NCBI RefSeq assembly: GCF_029168945.1
Contig: NC_083601.1
Span: 33,903,660 to 33,967,659, forward strand
Direction: 5' to 3'
DNA from: Cannabis sativa
Lineage: Eukaryota; Streptophyta; Magnoliopsida; Rosales; Cannabaceae
Length of the DNA stretch: 64,000 bases
Of this stretch, positions 46,173 through 57,652 are shown piece after piece (position 1 is the first letter of the stretch; every line of letters begins with the position of its first letter). The notes beneath the pieces were generated by a model. That model had not been told where the DNA came from, ran no database searches, and worked only from the letters and a program-made list of their open reading frames with translations. The position numbers and the translations under genes were made by a program.

Positions 46173-48590
46173 ATGGCTAACTCTTCTTCTTCTTCAATCT
46201 TGTTCTCTTGTTACCCAATTATTCTGATCCTAATTCTCACTTTCTCAGGTATGTTATGTTATTTTCTTTGTTGTGTTTGGTTTCCGAGAATGTGTGGGAA
46301 AAAGAGAATTTTGTGTGATTGAGTTGATGGAAAGGAGAAAAGACTCTTTTTTTAGACGAATTTTGTTGTTTCTTACGTTGGGTCTTTCGTGTTTTTGAAA
46401 AAGAAGAACTGAAAATTTACTTAACTAACCGACTTTTCAACTTTGCTCTGTTTTACTTCATTTTCTTAGTAACCAAACTGAGCATTTTCATGTATGAGTT
46501 TGTTAAGTTTGTTGTCTTTCAACTTTTTCTCAGCTAGAAATTTTTTATCCACCTATCCAAACAGATTTCATCTCAGCTTGAAACTTATTGATCTAGAAAT
46601 TTTCTCATATTTTCTTTGTGTAATTACTCTGTTTTTCAGCATTTTATTTATGCATTTTTACGTTAAATTTTTCGTCTTTCAACTTTCTTAGCTCGAAACT
46701 TATTGATTTAGAAATTTTCTCATATTTTCTTTGTGTAATTCCTCTGTTTTTCTCACTAACCAAACGGAGCATTCCCATATATGAGTTTTACGTAAAGTTT
46801 TCTCTCTCAACTTTCTCAGCTCGAATTTCTTTCTTTCTTTTTTTTTTTTTTTTTTTTTTGAAACTTTCTCATCTTTTCATTATTTAATTTCTCTGTTTTT
46901 TTCATAACTGAAAATTTTCTCACTAACCAAACAGACCTCTTCCCATATATGAATTTTTTTACGTTACGTTCTCTTTAAAGTTTAAACTTTATCAAAACTA
47001 ACTAAAAATTTATTACTTTGCTCTGTTTTCCCGTAACTGAAAAATTTCTCATCTTTTCTTTATTTAACAACTACTCTGTATTTTTCGCACTAACCACACA
47101 GACCAATTCCCCATATTGCATTTCAAGTTGTTCAACTTTATGTTCAATCAACTAACAAATTTTCTCACTTTTTCTTTCCTCAGCTCCAAAACTTCCCATT
47201 TTTCCAAACAGATCTTCATCTCATCACAAAACTTATTAATTTAGAAAGTTTCTCTATCTTTTCTTTGTTTCTTATTTACTCTGTTTTTTCCCACTAACCA
47301 AACAGACCCAATTCCCACATATGAGTATTTCACATTAAATTAACCAAACAGAGCATTTCATATAAAACAAACTTATTACTTTTCTGTTATTCATAACTGA
47401 AAATTTTCTCACATTTTCTCACATTTCCTTTCTCAGATTCCAGAATCCACGTGGCAAGCATCGGAGTCGGAATAAACTACGGCCAAATAGCAAACAACCT
47501 CCCATCACCGTCACGAGTCTCAACCCTTCTCCGATCACTAAACATAACCAGAGTTAAACTCTACGACGCCGATCCAAACGTACTCAAAGCTTTCTCAAAC
47601 ACCCAAACAGATTTCACAATCGGACTCGGCAACGAAAATCTCCAATCCATAGCCAATAACCCAATCAAAGCTCAACAATGGATCCAAACACACCTCTCAC
47701 CTTACTTACCCCAAACACAAATCACCTCAATCGTAGTCGGAAACGAAGTCTTCAACCTAAACGACACTCAATTAATGTCGTCTTTGTACCCTGCGATGAA
47801 AACAATGTACGATACATTAGTCAATTTGGGGCTAAATTCTAGGGTTAGCATAACAACAGCTCATTCATTAACAATTTTATCAAATTCATACCCACCTTCA
47901 AATGGTTTATTCAGATCAGATCTAGCTCAATACCTAAATCCAATCCTCAATTTCCATTCACAAACTAAATCACCATTCTTAATCAACGCTTACCCTTACT
48001 TCGCTTACAAAGATAACCCTAACGAAGTATCTTTAGATTACGTTCTCTTCCGTCCAAATCAAGGAATGACCGATCCAAATACGAATCTCCACTACGATAA
48101 CATGTTGTACGCTCAGATCGACGCTGTTTACGCCGCGATCAAAGCCTTGGGACACTCCGGAGTCGAAGTGAGAATCTCCGAAACTGGTTGGCCTTCGAAA
48201 GGTGACGAAAACGAAGCTGGAGCTACACCGGAAAATGCTGAGGTCTATAACAGTAATCTTCTTAGAAGAATCGAACAGAATCAAGGTACTCCGGCGAATC
48301 CGACGGTACCGGTGGATATTTACGTTTTTGCCCTTTTTAATGAGAATATGAAACCTGGTCCGGCATCGGAGAGGAATTATGGACTGTACTATCCCGATGG
48401 TACTCCGGTGTATAACATCGGATTACAAGGGTATCTGCCGGAGCTGGCATTGGATACTTCGTCGTCGTCATCGTCTTCTTCATCGTTCTTTGGTTCAGTT
48501 TCTTCTTCTGTTATTATTCATGTAAGAAAATTGGCCTTTTTTAATTTATTTTCTTTTTTTATTTTTCTATTTTTTGTTTATTTTGAATAA
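46173..48590 (+). CDS. GH17 glucan endo-1,3-beta-glucosidase, probably GPI-anchored
   Basis: Two exons: 46173-46248 and 47437-48590, joined in phase 1 (TCAG/GTATG; TTTCTCAG/ATTCC). This gives 409 residues, starting MANSSSSSILFSCYPIILIL as a signal peptide. The GH17 barrel starts at GVGINYGQIANN. The expected acid/base glutamate is Glu129 in VVGNEVF; the nucleophile is Glu274 in RISETGWPS, the GH17 signature. FALFNENMKPGP and RNYGLYYPDGTPVY close the catalytic domain. A Ser-rich linker and hydrophobic tail (about residues 384-409) suggest a GPI anchor; no X8/CBM43 domain follows. Such enzymes hydrolyse callose in walls and at plasmodesmata. The first intron inside the signal-peptide region is common in the family. 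The very C-terminus is less sure, because GTAAGA at 48521 is a possible donor. Confidence 0.93.
46249..47436 (+). repeat. Glucanase intron 1, built of diverged repeats
   Basis: 1188 bp. CTAACCAAAC(A/G)GAG-like words followed by CCCATATATGAG recur near 46471, 46756, 46922, 47091 and 47293. TTTCTCAG-like words recur inside (near 46527, 46808, 47178), matching the true acceptor at 47429-47436. A 24-base T-run lies near 46836. Confidence 0.75.
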
Positions 48591-48907
48591 ATGATAATTT
48601 TGATTCAAGTAAGATATTTTATTTAATTTAACTCAATTTTTGTTTGTATTATTTATAAATTTTAATAATATTTTTAGTTAGTTTTTTTTTTTTTTGTAAT
48701 TTATTACTTTTAAGAAATTTTTTATATTTATACTTTAAAATAATTTTTTTTGTATTTTTATAAAAATCCACATAAAATAATTAATATCTCTATTTTTAAT
48801 TAATAATTTCGAAGGATAATTAATGTTTTTGTTCTCACAATTTTGATATATATATATATATATATACCATGTCATTGAACTTTTTATTATTCATGTAAGA
48901 AAATTGG
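48511..48907. repeat. 24-bp direct repeat across the glucanase 3' end
   Basis: TTATTATTCATGTAAGAAAA plus TTGG occurs at 48511-48534 (in the last codons) and again at 48884-48907. The sequence between is AT-rich with a (TA)n run near 48846-48866. Confidence 0.85.
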
Positions 48908-48943
48908 GGTTTTTTTTTTTTTTTTTTTTACTTTTTTGCATCA

Positions 48944-48945
<2 letters not shown>

Positions 48946-49014
<69 letters not shown>
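48946..49014. repeat. (ATT)23 microsatellite
   Basis: Uninterrupted ATT trinucleotide run of 69 bp, preceded by a long T-run at about 48910-48929. Confidence 0.97.
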
Positions 49015-49016
<2 letters not shown>

Positions 49017-49584
49017 TAAACCATTTATTAAAATTGGAGCACACAGAGAGTTTTAACATGTAATAATAAAAATAATCAACTTAATTTCTTTTACTTACTA
49101 TTTTTATTAATTTAGACACATTTCATTTCTAACTCAGGTTATAAAAAACAGCTACACCACGGTTTTACCGTTTAAAAAATCAGTTTTAAGGTTAATTGCA
49201 AACCTAACCAAATTTATTTAGAAAGTTCGGCCATAAAAAATGTTACAAATGTAATAAAATACAGTAATCTGAAAATAGAACGATATCGGTTCTTCATATT
49301 AAAAAGTATCTATGTATACATGACAAGGACTAAAAGTAACAAAGATCTTTTTAACCTTGATTTTGATTGCAAATTTTCTCTTTGTTTCATTTTCAAAAAA
49401 TTCCAAAAGTGGTAGAATAAAGAAAGTGTTTTAGAATATAAAGCTTTTTAGATCATATTGATCATGATATATATTGAGAAAGAAAGCTTAGGAATCACTT
49501 GGTTGGAAATTTGGTTTCATATGAAAAAATAAATATATGGTATCTATGACGTATACAACTTTATATAATTATATATATTTATGC

Positions 49585-49765
49585 AAGAATTGCTAAAAGT
49601 TACTATTAATATTTAATTAATATTTTCTTTAGTATTATATTGTTATTGATGTAATTATAGCGGGTTTCATATAATTTTTTTTAAAAAAAAGCTAATTTTT
49701 AAAAAATATTACTAATTTATTACTACCTATAAAAAATTTAGGGCACCCTTATGTTATTTATACAC
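49585..49765. mobile_element. MITE family 2, copy 4
   Basis: Contains GAATTGCTAAAAGTTACTAT and TTGTTATTGATGTAATTATA, the family's core words. Ends approximate. Confidence 0.45.
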
Positions 49766-49865
49766 ATCATTAATCATTGTACCGAGTGGAATATATTGAA
49801 TGGCCTAACATAAAACTATAATATGTAATAGGCATGTTTGGAAAGTTAATAGGGAATTAGAAATG

Positions 49866-50200
49866 AGATTATTTCAAAATACACAAAAATAATAAAACAA
49901 AATTATAAAATATAGTTGTATGCAATTTTATACATTTTAACATTTGTTATGATTTTATTTACAGAAAATACGATCTTTTGATATATTTTTATATTGTACC
50001 CTTGTTAATTTGTTGTTGATTTTTAGTTATTTATATGTTAATTTTTGTTGTTGGTTTGATGTTGTTTTGATGTTATTTTCATGTTACTTTTATGTAGTTT
50101 TCTTGTTGATTTTATAAAATACCGTAAAAATATATATATAAAAATATTTGAACGTATAAATATAAAAAAATTACAAAAAAATAATGTTGTGTAATCATCC
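49866..50200. mobile_element. Repeat family 5, copy 1
   Basis: Homologous to 61740-62450: shared ACACAAAAATAATAAAACAA-like, TGTTTTGATGTTATTTTCAT-like and AAATACCGTAAAAATATATA-like blocks. No ends resolved. Confidence 0.45.
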
Positions 50201-51284
50201 CATTAGAAAGGAATTATTTGTATTTAATTTTGCATATTTGTTTGACCACGTAATTATATAGTAATTGTGTAACTGGATATAATCGAGAGCACTCGATTAT
50301 ACTCTTCAATTCTCATAACCCTATGAGAATTAAATGTAATTATACTATATAAAAATTATTTTTTTTTATGTAATTATTAATTATTTTGTCAAACAATACT
50401 ATATTAAAAATAATAATTACACTTACTAATAATTACACATAAACTTTCAACCGAATCAAATAGTGTTAGGGTTTACATACACATATATGTTCTACTTGAT
50501 TTGTATCAAGCTAATCATTGTATGAATTTAATTATTATTAATATTAATAAATTTTTTTCTAATAGTATTTTCCACTTGCATTCGTGCAAGTGAATCTTTT
50601 TATTTCTTTCTTTTTTGAACAAAATTCTTCTTGTCTTAACTTAAGGCTTACAAAAGTCAAAATTAGGTTTCTATCAAAGAAAGAAAAAGAAATCTTTTCT
50701 CTTATCTTATCTTCCATTTGATGATGTTTTGAAAAATAACATTTTTCTGTTGTTTCAAAGTTAAATTTGGTTTTACACAAATCCCGTTTGTTGTCGTCTT
50801 TCACGAAATATTTGTGACAAAATTACTCAAACTTTTGTGTGTGAGAAGCAACCGTTCAAAATTTTCATTAACGTCAAAATTATTTAAATTTTTTAATATA
50901 GCACTCCGCCCCTACTAATTTAGTAGATATTAATTTGCTATCGAAAAATAAAAATAAAAATAAATATTGTAAATGAGTCTTTCATATTTATGGCGAAGTG
51001 GCTAATCACAAAGCATTATTATAGCACGATCAAATAGTTTTACTGTCAATGAAAAGCTTCAATATTTTTGTTACATTTATAAAAATTTAAGTAATTTTGC
51101 CACCAATATAAAAAAAATTAATTACATACTATTCTTACGAAAACTTGAGTAATTTCACCGCAAATTATCATTATTTTTTTAAAACTAATGTCACTATCTA
51201 TCTTAATCCAATATTCTTAATTTCTTATGAAAGTTTTTAGACTTCATTAACTCAATCCTTCATGTTATTGAATAGACATTTATT

Positions 51285-51475
51285 AAGAGCATTATTATTG
51301 AGCATTAGTAGTGTCCATACCTTTTATAGTTAGCGTTCCACGATTGATGAGCAATATTCATTAAAAGTTATTTTCTTAAGTTACATGGGACTCGACACTT
51401 TATTACACCAATAACAGTATAACACTGAGAAATATACTAAACTCCAATAGTACCTTTTAGTAATTCTCCTATCAT
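51285..51475. mobile_element. MITE family 2, copy 5 (inverted)
   Basis: Read in reverse: GAGAATTACTAAAAGGTACT, TACTGTTATTGGTGTAATAA, then GAATATTGCTCATC. This matches 21346-21525. Confidence 0.55.
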
Positions 51476-53199
51476 AACTTATGAAAATTAAAGTGAAATT
51501 GTTTCCACCACATTATTAAATTGATATTTTTCAACAATGGCGATTATTATTATAATTAGCAGCCTAATTAATTAGTGGCTTCATTTTCATAATACATATA
51601 ATAATGACTAGTTTGACTCTTCAAATTTTGTTGGGTGGTCAAAAACAGATAACTAACACTATTTTATATTATGATATTTTAGAAATATATAATTTTTTCC
51701 ACTCATATATAAACTTTTCATATAAAAAAATCAACATAAGAATCATGTTTTTGTTTTTTTTCTTTTCTAAGTAAAATAATAATAATAATACTCTATTATA
51801 ATGTTTGGTGGCTTTCAACATCATGGACCATAAGTATCAAAATCAAAGGATAAATTATTAGAAAAAAAAAACCAACAACAAAGGATAAGATTTACAGATG
51901 GCTCAATACACTTTATTATGTGTGAATGTTTAGACTAGTCTAATTTTGTTACCAAATTAGTGAACATAATGACCAAATAAATAAATTATTATATATTATT
52001 AGATAATGGATTTTATTTGTTAGAGGATGCATTTTGTTCACTTCATAATTATTAAATTATAATTTAACTGATCGAACGATTATTAATATCTCAAATCAAA
52101 TTTATAATATAAATATAATTTATTATTATTTTTATATATAAATATAGGACAAGATTATAGTAAGACTTAGCAACAGTTCCTTACCGCTAGAGATTTTTTT
52201 TTACCATTGATTTTAGATTATGCGGTTATTATGATATAAGGTGTATACTCTTACGATAAGATTGCTTGTATACAATTAAAACTTTATACATATTATAAAA
52301 ATATTTAATAATATATTTATTTTTTTAAAAAAATAAAATAATATTAATAATTAAAAAATTTATTATTTTTTTAATTTGAATTATTATTCTTTTAAAAGTT
52401 AATTTGAATTGTAAGTATTTATTTTCAAAATTAATTTTACTTACGAAATTTACTATCGATCAATGTTTTTATACTATTAGTTAACTATAACAAAATTGAT
52501 TACTTAAGTACTTTTACCACTAATTTATTTACATACATAGTTCTACCATAATTATCTTTTAAATTATTTTGCTTTAATATTTTATAAAATTATGTAGTAA
52601 TATTTTTATTTGAAATATTTTATTATTTTTTTTTTATCAAAAAAGATATTTTCTATTAATATAATCAAGACAATTATATCCACAAGGGATTTTTCTTTAA
52701 AAGAAAAAAATTTACAACTCTTTTACATTTTTAAGAACAATTCTATTTATGCTAGACAACTTCTTGTAAGTGTTGTTGTTGAGCTCAAAAAACTTTTTTA
52801 ATTTTCCAAAAAAGATTAAATCTATTTTTGAATCTTTCTTTAATGTCACTATCTATACAACTTGGATTCACATTTTTTCTTATTTATACACAAATTTTAA
52901 TTTATTGTAAATATCATTAATTGCACTTGTTAATATACTCTTATGAACATTATATAATTTTTATGATACTTTTTAATATATATTTTTTTAAAAAAAATAT
53001 CTGTGTTTTTTTTCAATTGCAACAAAAAAAAAAAAAAAACAAAGCTTATCAACTTGAAGCAACAAAAAAATAAAAATAAAAAATAAATCAGTCCCAAAAA
53101 AAAATTGCTTTTGTATGGTGGTGTGGTACACTGTGCGGACTGTGTGAATATATTTTATATAAAAAAAAGTATTAAAAATTTGATTTAAAATAAAAAAAG

Positions 53200-53300
53200 T
53201 ATTAAAATAGTTCGGGGAGAATTTTTAACGGTCAAAAAAGTTCAGAGAGCACGATTTATTACATGTCAAAATTCAGGAGGAAAAATTACTAATTAGCCTA
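53200..53300. mobile_element. MITE family 3, copy 3 (right part only)
   Basis: AATAGTTCGGGGAGAATTTT through ACATGTCAAAATTCAGGAGG to TTACTAATTAGCCTAAA, matching the right portion of copies 1 and 2. Confidence 0.6.
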
Positions 53301-53632
53301 AATTAAATAATGGGAATATATTCTGCTACAACTCTTTAATGGGATAATATCTACATTTCACTTTTTCTAATTTTCCATTAGTTTAATTTACTTCCCCATA
53401 ATATGAGGACAAAACCATAGTTCCTACCCTAGGTTTTCCCTATAAATATATATTATGTTATCTTGTTACTTATTAATTATTATCAAACAAGATGAGTAGA
53501 TGTATAATTTTTACATTGAGAAACACCTACTCTTTCTGGAAGATATTATCTTTATATTTTATTTTATTTATTATTTTTTTTAATAAAAATCATAAGATCT
53601 ATTAATTAATAAATTCGTTCAAAATAATAGAA

Positions 53633-53966
53633 TGCACTTTAGAGGAATAATCTTCCAACTGTAGCACACGACTTGTAGAGAAACAAGAGTCTCTTGCCAA
53701 GCAATGAGCCAACTTATTTGCATATCGTTTTACAAAATACTAATTGTGAAGGCATAAAATACTGCTCTAAATCGATTGGACACACACCAAGCTATCTGTT
53801 TCCAACATGACTCTATCCCGCGAATGAGTTGTAATCCAACTCAATGCTTCTTTAATATCTATTATCTCAGCAATTACAGGTTGAATACATCAAATCTTCC
53901 CCTTCTTGAATGTTTTTACCATAGCACCATGATGATTCTGAGCTACACAACCCATCCAAAAGACAA
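53633..53966 (-). pseudogene. RNase H-like (RVT_3) domain fragment, decayed
   Basis: The minus strand reads, across a few stops and shifts, VAQNHHGAMVKTF, AEIIDIKEALSWI, RVMLETDSLVCVQSI and VKRYANKLAHCLARDS. This is the pattern of the RNase H-like domain found in plant LINE-derived and stand-alone reverse-transcriptase-related proteins: E in the KEAL helix, D in LETDSL, late H in AHCLAR. No RT domain lies beside it. It is a remnant of a LINE tail or of a host RNase H-like gene. Confidence 0.75.
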
Positions 53967-54040
53967 GACTCCAACTAGAAAAAACTAAAAGGAAAAGACT
54001 AAAAAATCATGTCAAAAGACAAGACTAATGGAAAAACTAA

Positions 54041-54521
54041 GGTGGCGTTTGGTAACACTTTTTTAATCAGTTTTCTGTTTTTAAAAGTGAAAAAGTGAAA
54101 ATATTTTTAAAAAACATGTTCTATAAAACTGATTTTACTTTTCAATTTTATAATTAAAAATCAAAATTTTAAAAACAAAAAAAAAAATCACTATCAATAT
54201 TTTTTTAAACAGTTTTTTTCTTAATTAATCTTTTGAATTACAACCAGACCCGGACCAAAATCCCCTCCTGACGGCCTTGGCGCTGAACCCAACTTCTGAC
54301 CTGAACCCGAATCCAACCCAGGATCTTGACCTGACTTAAATAAAATCAAAAAATAAAAATAAAAATGAACTTTACAAAACACACTTTTGTTTTCTTTTTT
54401 TAAAATTGAAAAAGTTACAGAACGTATTTTTGTTTTTTAAAAATAAATTTTTAAAAACAAAAATTTTACTTTCATTTTGTGATTAAAAAATTAAAAAACA
54501 AAAGTGTTACCAAACGACACC
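54041..54521. mobile_element. Tourist-like (PIF/Harbinger) MITE
   Basis: Inverted ends GGTGGCGTTTGGTAACACTT and, inverted, GGTGTCGTTTGGTAACACTT, flanked by TAA (54038-54040 and 54522-54524). 481 bp, A/T-rich mirrored arms and a GC-richer centre (54240-54340), no transposase. Confidence 0.88.
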
Positions 54522-54524
54522 TAA

Positions 54525-55487
54525 ATTAGTTTCAACACATAAACACGATCACAGCATTAAAATTAATTAAAAATGAACTTATAATTCTAACCCCGTAAAA
54601 ACATTAATTGGAATTAAAATATTTATATTTTATTTAGATTCAACTAAAAAAATAACAAAAATGTTTATTAGAAAACTTAAGGGTTAAATTCAATAAAATT
54701 AAATAATAATAAAAAAGAAACTATAGATAAATTCAAAATTCAAAAGAAGTACATATAATTTTTCCTTCACAAAATTAATATCTATGCAAAATATCTATTG
54801 GTTATATATATTTATTTGTAGCCACATAAATATTTTTTTCCTTCTCTTTTTAGAGAAAATCAATATATAGATTCTATGAAAAATATCTAATATAGTAAGG
54901 CACATTATATATAATGACAAAAATAGTAAAATTTGATTGGAGGACTATTTATTGATATATTTAGATATAGGCACACTACTTTCTTTCTTTTTTATGTCAG
55001 CATGAATTTCACCTCAAAATAATGAAAGAGATAATAATAAAGCTTTTAAAAAGTGTATATGAATTGATGATATAATAATAGTGACCCTCTTTGTCTTTGG
55101 TCCCATTATTAATTATTGTCCCTTTCATTTTCATCACATATTTTTTCAGATAAAAATTTATATTTGTATATATACATATATAATAATAATAATATCTGTT
55201 TTGTACAGGCTATTTATGTTGAAAAAGTTGGTCTTGCTTGATTTATTGTATGTTGATTTTCTTTTTAATTAAATTATATAAGTGATTTATAACATCATTT
55301 GTCTATTATATTTGCCATCATCAACACCAAAGTTACAACAAGAGCAATTTTCTCTTAACTTCCATGAAGATGGAAAAAGAAAACTTATTAAAACAAAAAT
55401 TAATTAATAAATTAAAAAATAAGACATATTTGCAGTAATAATACTTAAATTTGTTCGATTGTTACACATTAAACTCAATTATTTTTC
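54525..55487. other. AT-rich spacer, no gene seen
   Basis: Nothing recognised. The plus frame 55081-55272 is low-complexity. Confidence 0.45.
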
Positions 55488-55731
55488 AATAAATACCATT
55501 TTAATTCTATATTTTACAAAGTTATTAATTTAACATTCCATTTTATTAAATAACAAATTAAACTTTATATTTTTTAAAATTATACACAAACAAAATAATC
55601 TCCTAACTCAATTTTTGTTTATTATTTTTTTTTAATATAACCAATCTAAAATTAATTTCTAACACCATAAGATACCAAGTAATATAATTAATCTAATTTT
55701 AGAAAATAAAAAGTCTTCAAAATAGTGCCTA
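55488..55731. mobile_element. Mutator-type MITE, second family, diverged copy
   Basis: Left arm AATAAATACCATTTTAATTC...; right arm inverted GTAGGCACTATTTTGAAGAC..., like 44094-44448. Ends approximate. Confidence 0.5.
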
Positions 55732-55923
55732 CTCCTTTTTTTTACGGTAATAATACATAATACATAATGTTAATATTTTGTTACAATTAAGTACAAATCA
55801 TTAAATTTTGTTCTTAAAACAATAACATGGCAACATATATTTTAATACATTTTTATTTAGTTTATACTTCATAAATATTTTTGTTATATATGAAAATATA
55901 AAGTTAATACTCACAATAAATAT

Positions 55924-56281
55924 GTAAATAAATACTACTTTGAACCCTATATTTTGTAAAAATTACCAAATAAATCCTATATTTTGTTAAATAACAAAAT
56001 AAATCTTGTATTTTCTAAAATAGTAAAAATAAAACCCTAAGCTTAATTTTTAACAATTTTTTTTTTAATATAACCAACCTGAAAAACAATTCCTAAAAAG
56101 AATTGATACCGAAAATATAAACAATTTTATCATAGTATTTTTAAATCAAATTATAATTAACTTTTATTTTAACAAAATATCAATTTAAGATCCTACTAGT
56201 ATCATTTTAAAAAAATACAAGATCCATTTTATGTCAAATTAATAACTTTTGCAAAATACAAGATCTAAATGATATTCCTAA
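55924..56281. mobile_element. Mutator-type MITE, second family, further copy
   Basis: Left arm AAATACTACTTTGAACCCTA...AAATAACAAAATAAATCTTG; right arm mirrored, AAAATACAAGATCTAAATGA. TSD not resolved. Confidence 0.55.
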
Positions 56282-56315
56282 ATATTTAAAGAGATCGAGT
56301 AAATATCCAAAGGAC

Positions 56316-56995
56316 TAGGGGTGGGCATCCGATCCAATCCAACTTTTTTTTTCTCATCCGATCCAATCCAATTAGTAATTGGATTTGGAAAATCATCATC
56401 CGATCCAATCCAATTAGACCTCAAAATCCAATCCAATCCAATCCAATCCAATCCCTAATTGGATTGGATCGGTTTTTTAATTGGATATCCAATTACACAT
56501 CTAAATTTCAATATTAACTTAAAAATATAAAGAAAAATACGTAAAAAACTAAGTATCATTTTTTATTTAAGTTTAATACTTCATAAATATACTATTCTTA
56601 CAAGTGTATTGTAACTAAAAGTTTTAAATAATCAAAACAACAACATTTTTAAGTAATAAAATAGAACAAAACATCATGAAAATAAATACACTAAACAATT
56701 AAGTGTTACAAATTCAACATACAAAAAAAATGTAATAAAAATATAATAAATATTTATTATATTTTTTAATATTTGTTATTATATAAATATTTTTTTAATA
56801 TATATATAAATGTAATTGGATTGGATCGGTTTTTAATTGGATTTTGAGATTGACATCCAATAACCGATCCAATCCAATTAGAATCCAACTTTTAGCATCC
56901 AATCCAATCCAATTGTAATTGGATATCCAACTTTTTGTAATTAGATTGGATTGGATCGGTTCGGTTCAATTGGATTGGATGATGCCCACCCCTAC
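56316..56995. mobile_element. hAT-type MITE, family 1, copy E (intact, perfect 8-bp TSD)
   Basis: Inverted ends TAGGGGTGGGCATCCGATCC and TAGGGGTGGGCATCATCCAA. Perfect 8-bp duplication CAAAGGAC (56308-56315 and 56996-57003), which assigns the family to hAT. 680 bp with long GGATTGGATCGG arms and an AT-rich non-coding centre. Confidence 0.93.
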
Positions 56996-57253
56996 AAAGG
57001 ACCATTCCAAAATACATTTTTGCCTAGATAAAAATATTTTCAAGCAAAAAAGCTTCCTAGTTCGAGATAACTTTGTCCAAACCCTAAAATGTCCAATTTC
57101 ATCCCATTATGTTATACACAAAACATGCCCTGAATGAATTCAAGAATTTTTAAAAATCAAATTTGTTTCATCAAATATTTTTATAAATATTAATTGAATC
57201 CGATATGAGGAATTTGTCCTTCCAGTTTCTTTTTTATCGACTTCGATCTCAAA

Positions 57254-57499
57254 ATGTTTTTAACACTGAGATTATCATTTTTATTTTTCGGCGTTGTGAT
57301 CTTCTTCCACTTTCTTTTAATTCCGGGCCATACACCGAAAAAAATACTAAACCATGAGTTCTTGCATCTCTATATTATTGCTTTCGCCATAACAACAACA
57401 CAAATAATACTACAAAAAACAAAATCCTCTAACGAGCTCATTATCGATCGAATCAAACATTACCTTCTCAAATCCGAACTCTTATCTAAGGTATTGTAA
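57254..57499 (+). CDS. Short hydrophobic reading frame, doubtful
   Basis: 81 codons from ATG, with two probable membrane stretches (LSFLFFGVVIFFHFLLIP and LHLYIIAFAITTTQIIL) and a charged C-terminus ending LLKSELLSKVL. I recognise no family. It lies convergent to, and just beyond, the 3' end of the FAX3 homologue, where antisense 3'-UTR sequence is an equally good explanation. No promoter or splice evidence supports it. Confidence 0.2.
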   Translation: MFLTLRLSFLFFGVVIFFHFLLIPGHTPKKILNHEFLHLYIIAFAITTTQIILQKTKSSNELIIDRIKHYLLKSELLSKVL

Positions 57500-57652
57500 T
57501 AGAACTCTCCAACCCTGAAATCGAACAAAAAGAATAAACACAATTAGTTGTTTTTTAAAAGAACAAAATATAACTCTCACCAGGGCTCCATAGACATAAC
57601 CGAATCAAAAGTCGTGAAAATAAAGCGATCCTATTCCTACCATGCCGTGGAA

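Larger units (their letters stand above)
49015..53630. other. AT-rich intergenic DNA, MITE fragments only
   Basis: No host gene seen. Short frames (for example minus 50559-50804) have no known domain. The MITE copies inside are listed separately. Confidence 0.45.

Noticed and set aside
48033..48284. Antisense frame in the glucanase gene
   Set aside because: Shadow of the strong GH17 coding exon.
50559..50804. Minus-strand 81-codon frame
   Set aside because: Lysine/phenylalanine-rich low-complexity sequence in AT-rich spacer with no domain or promoter.
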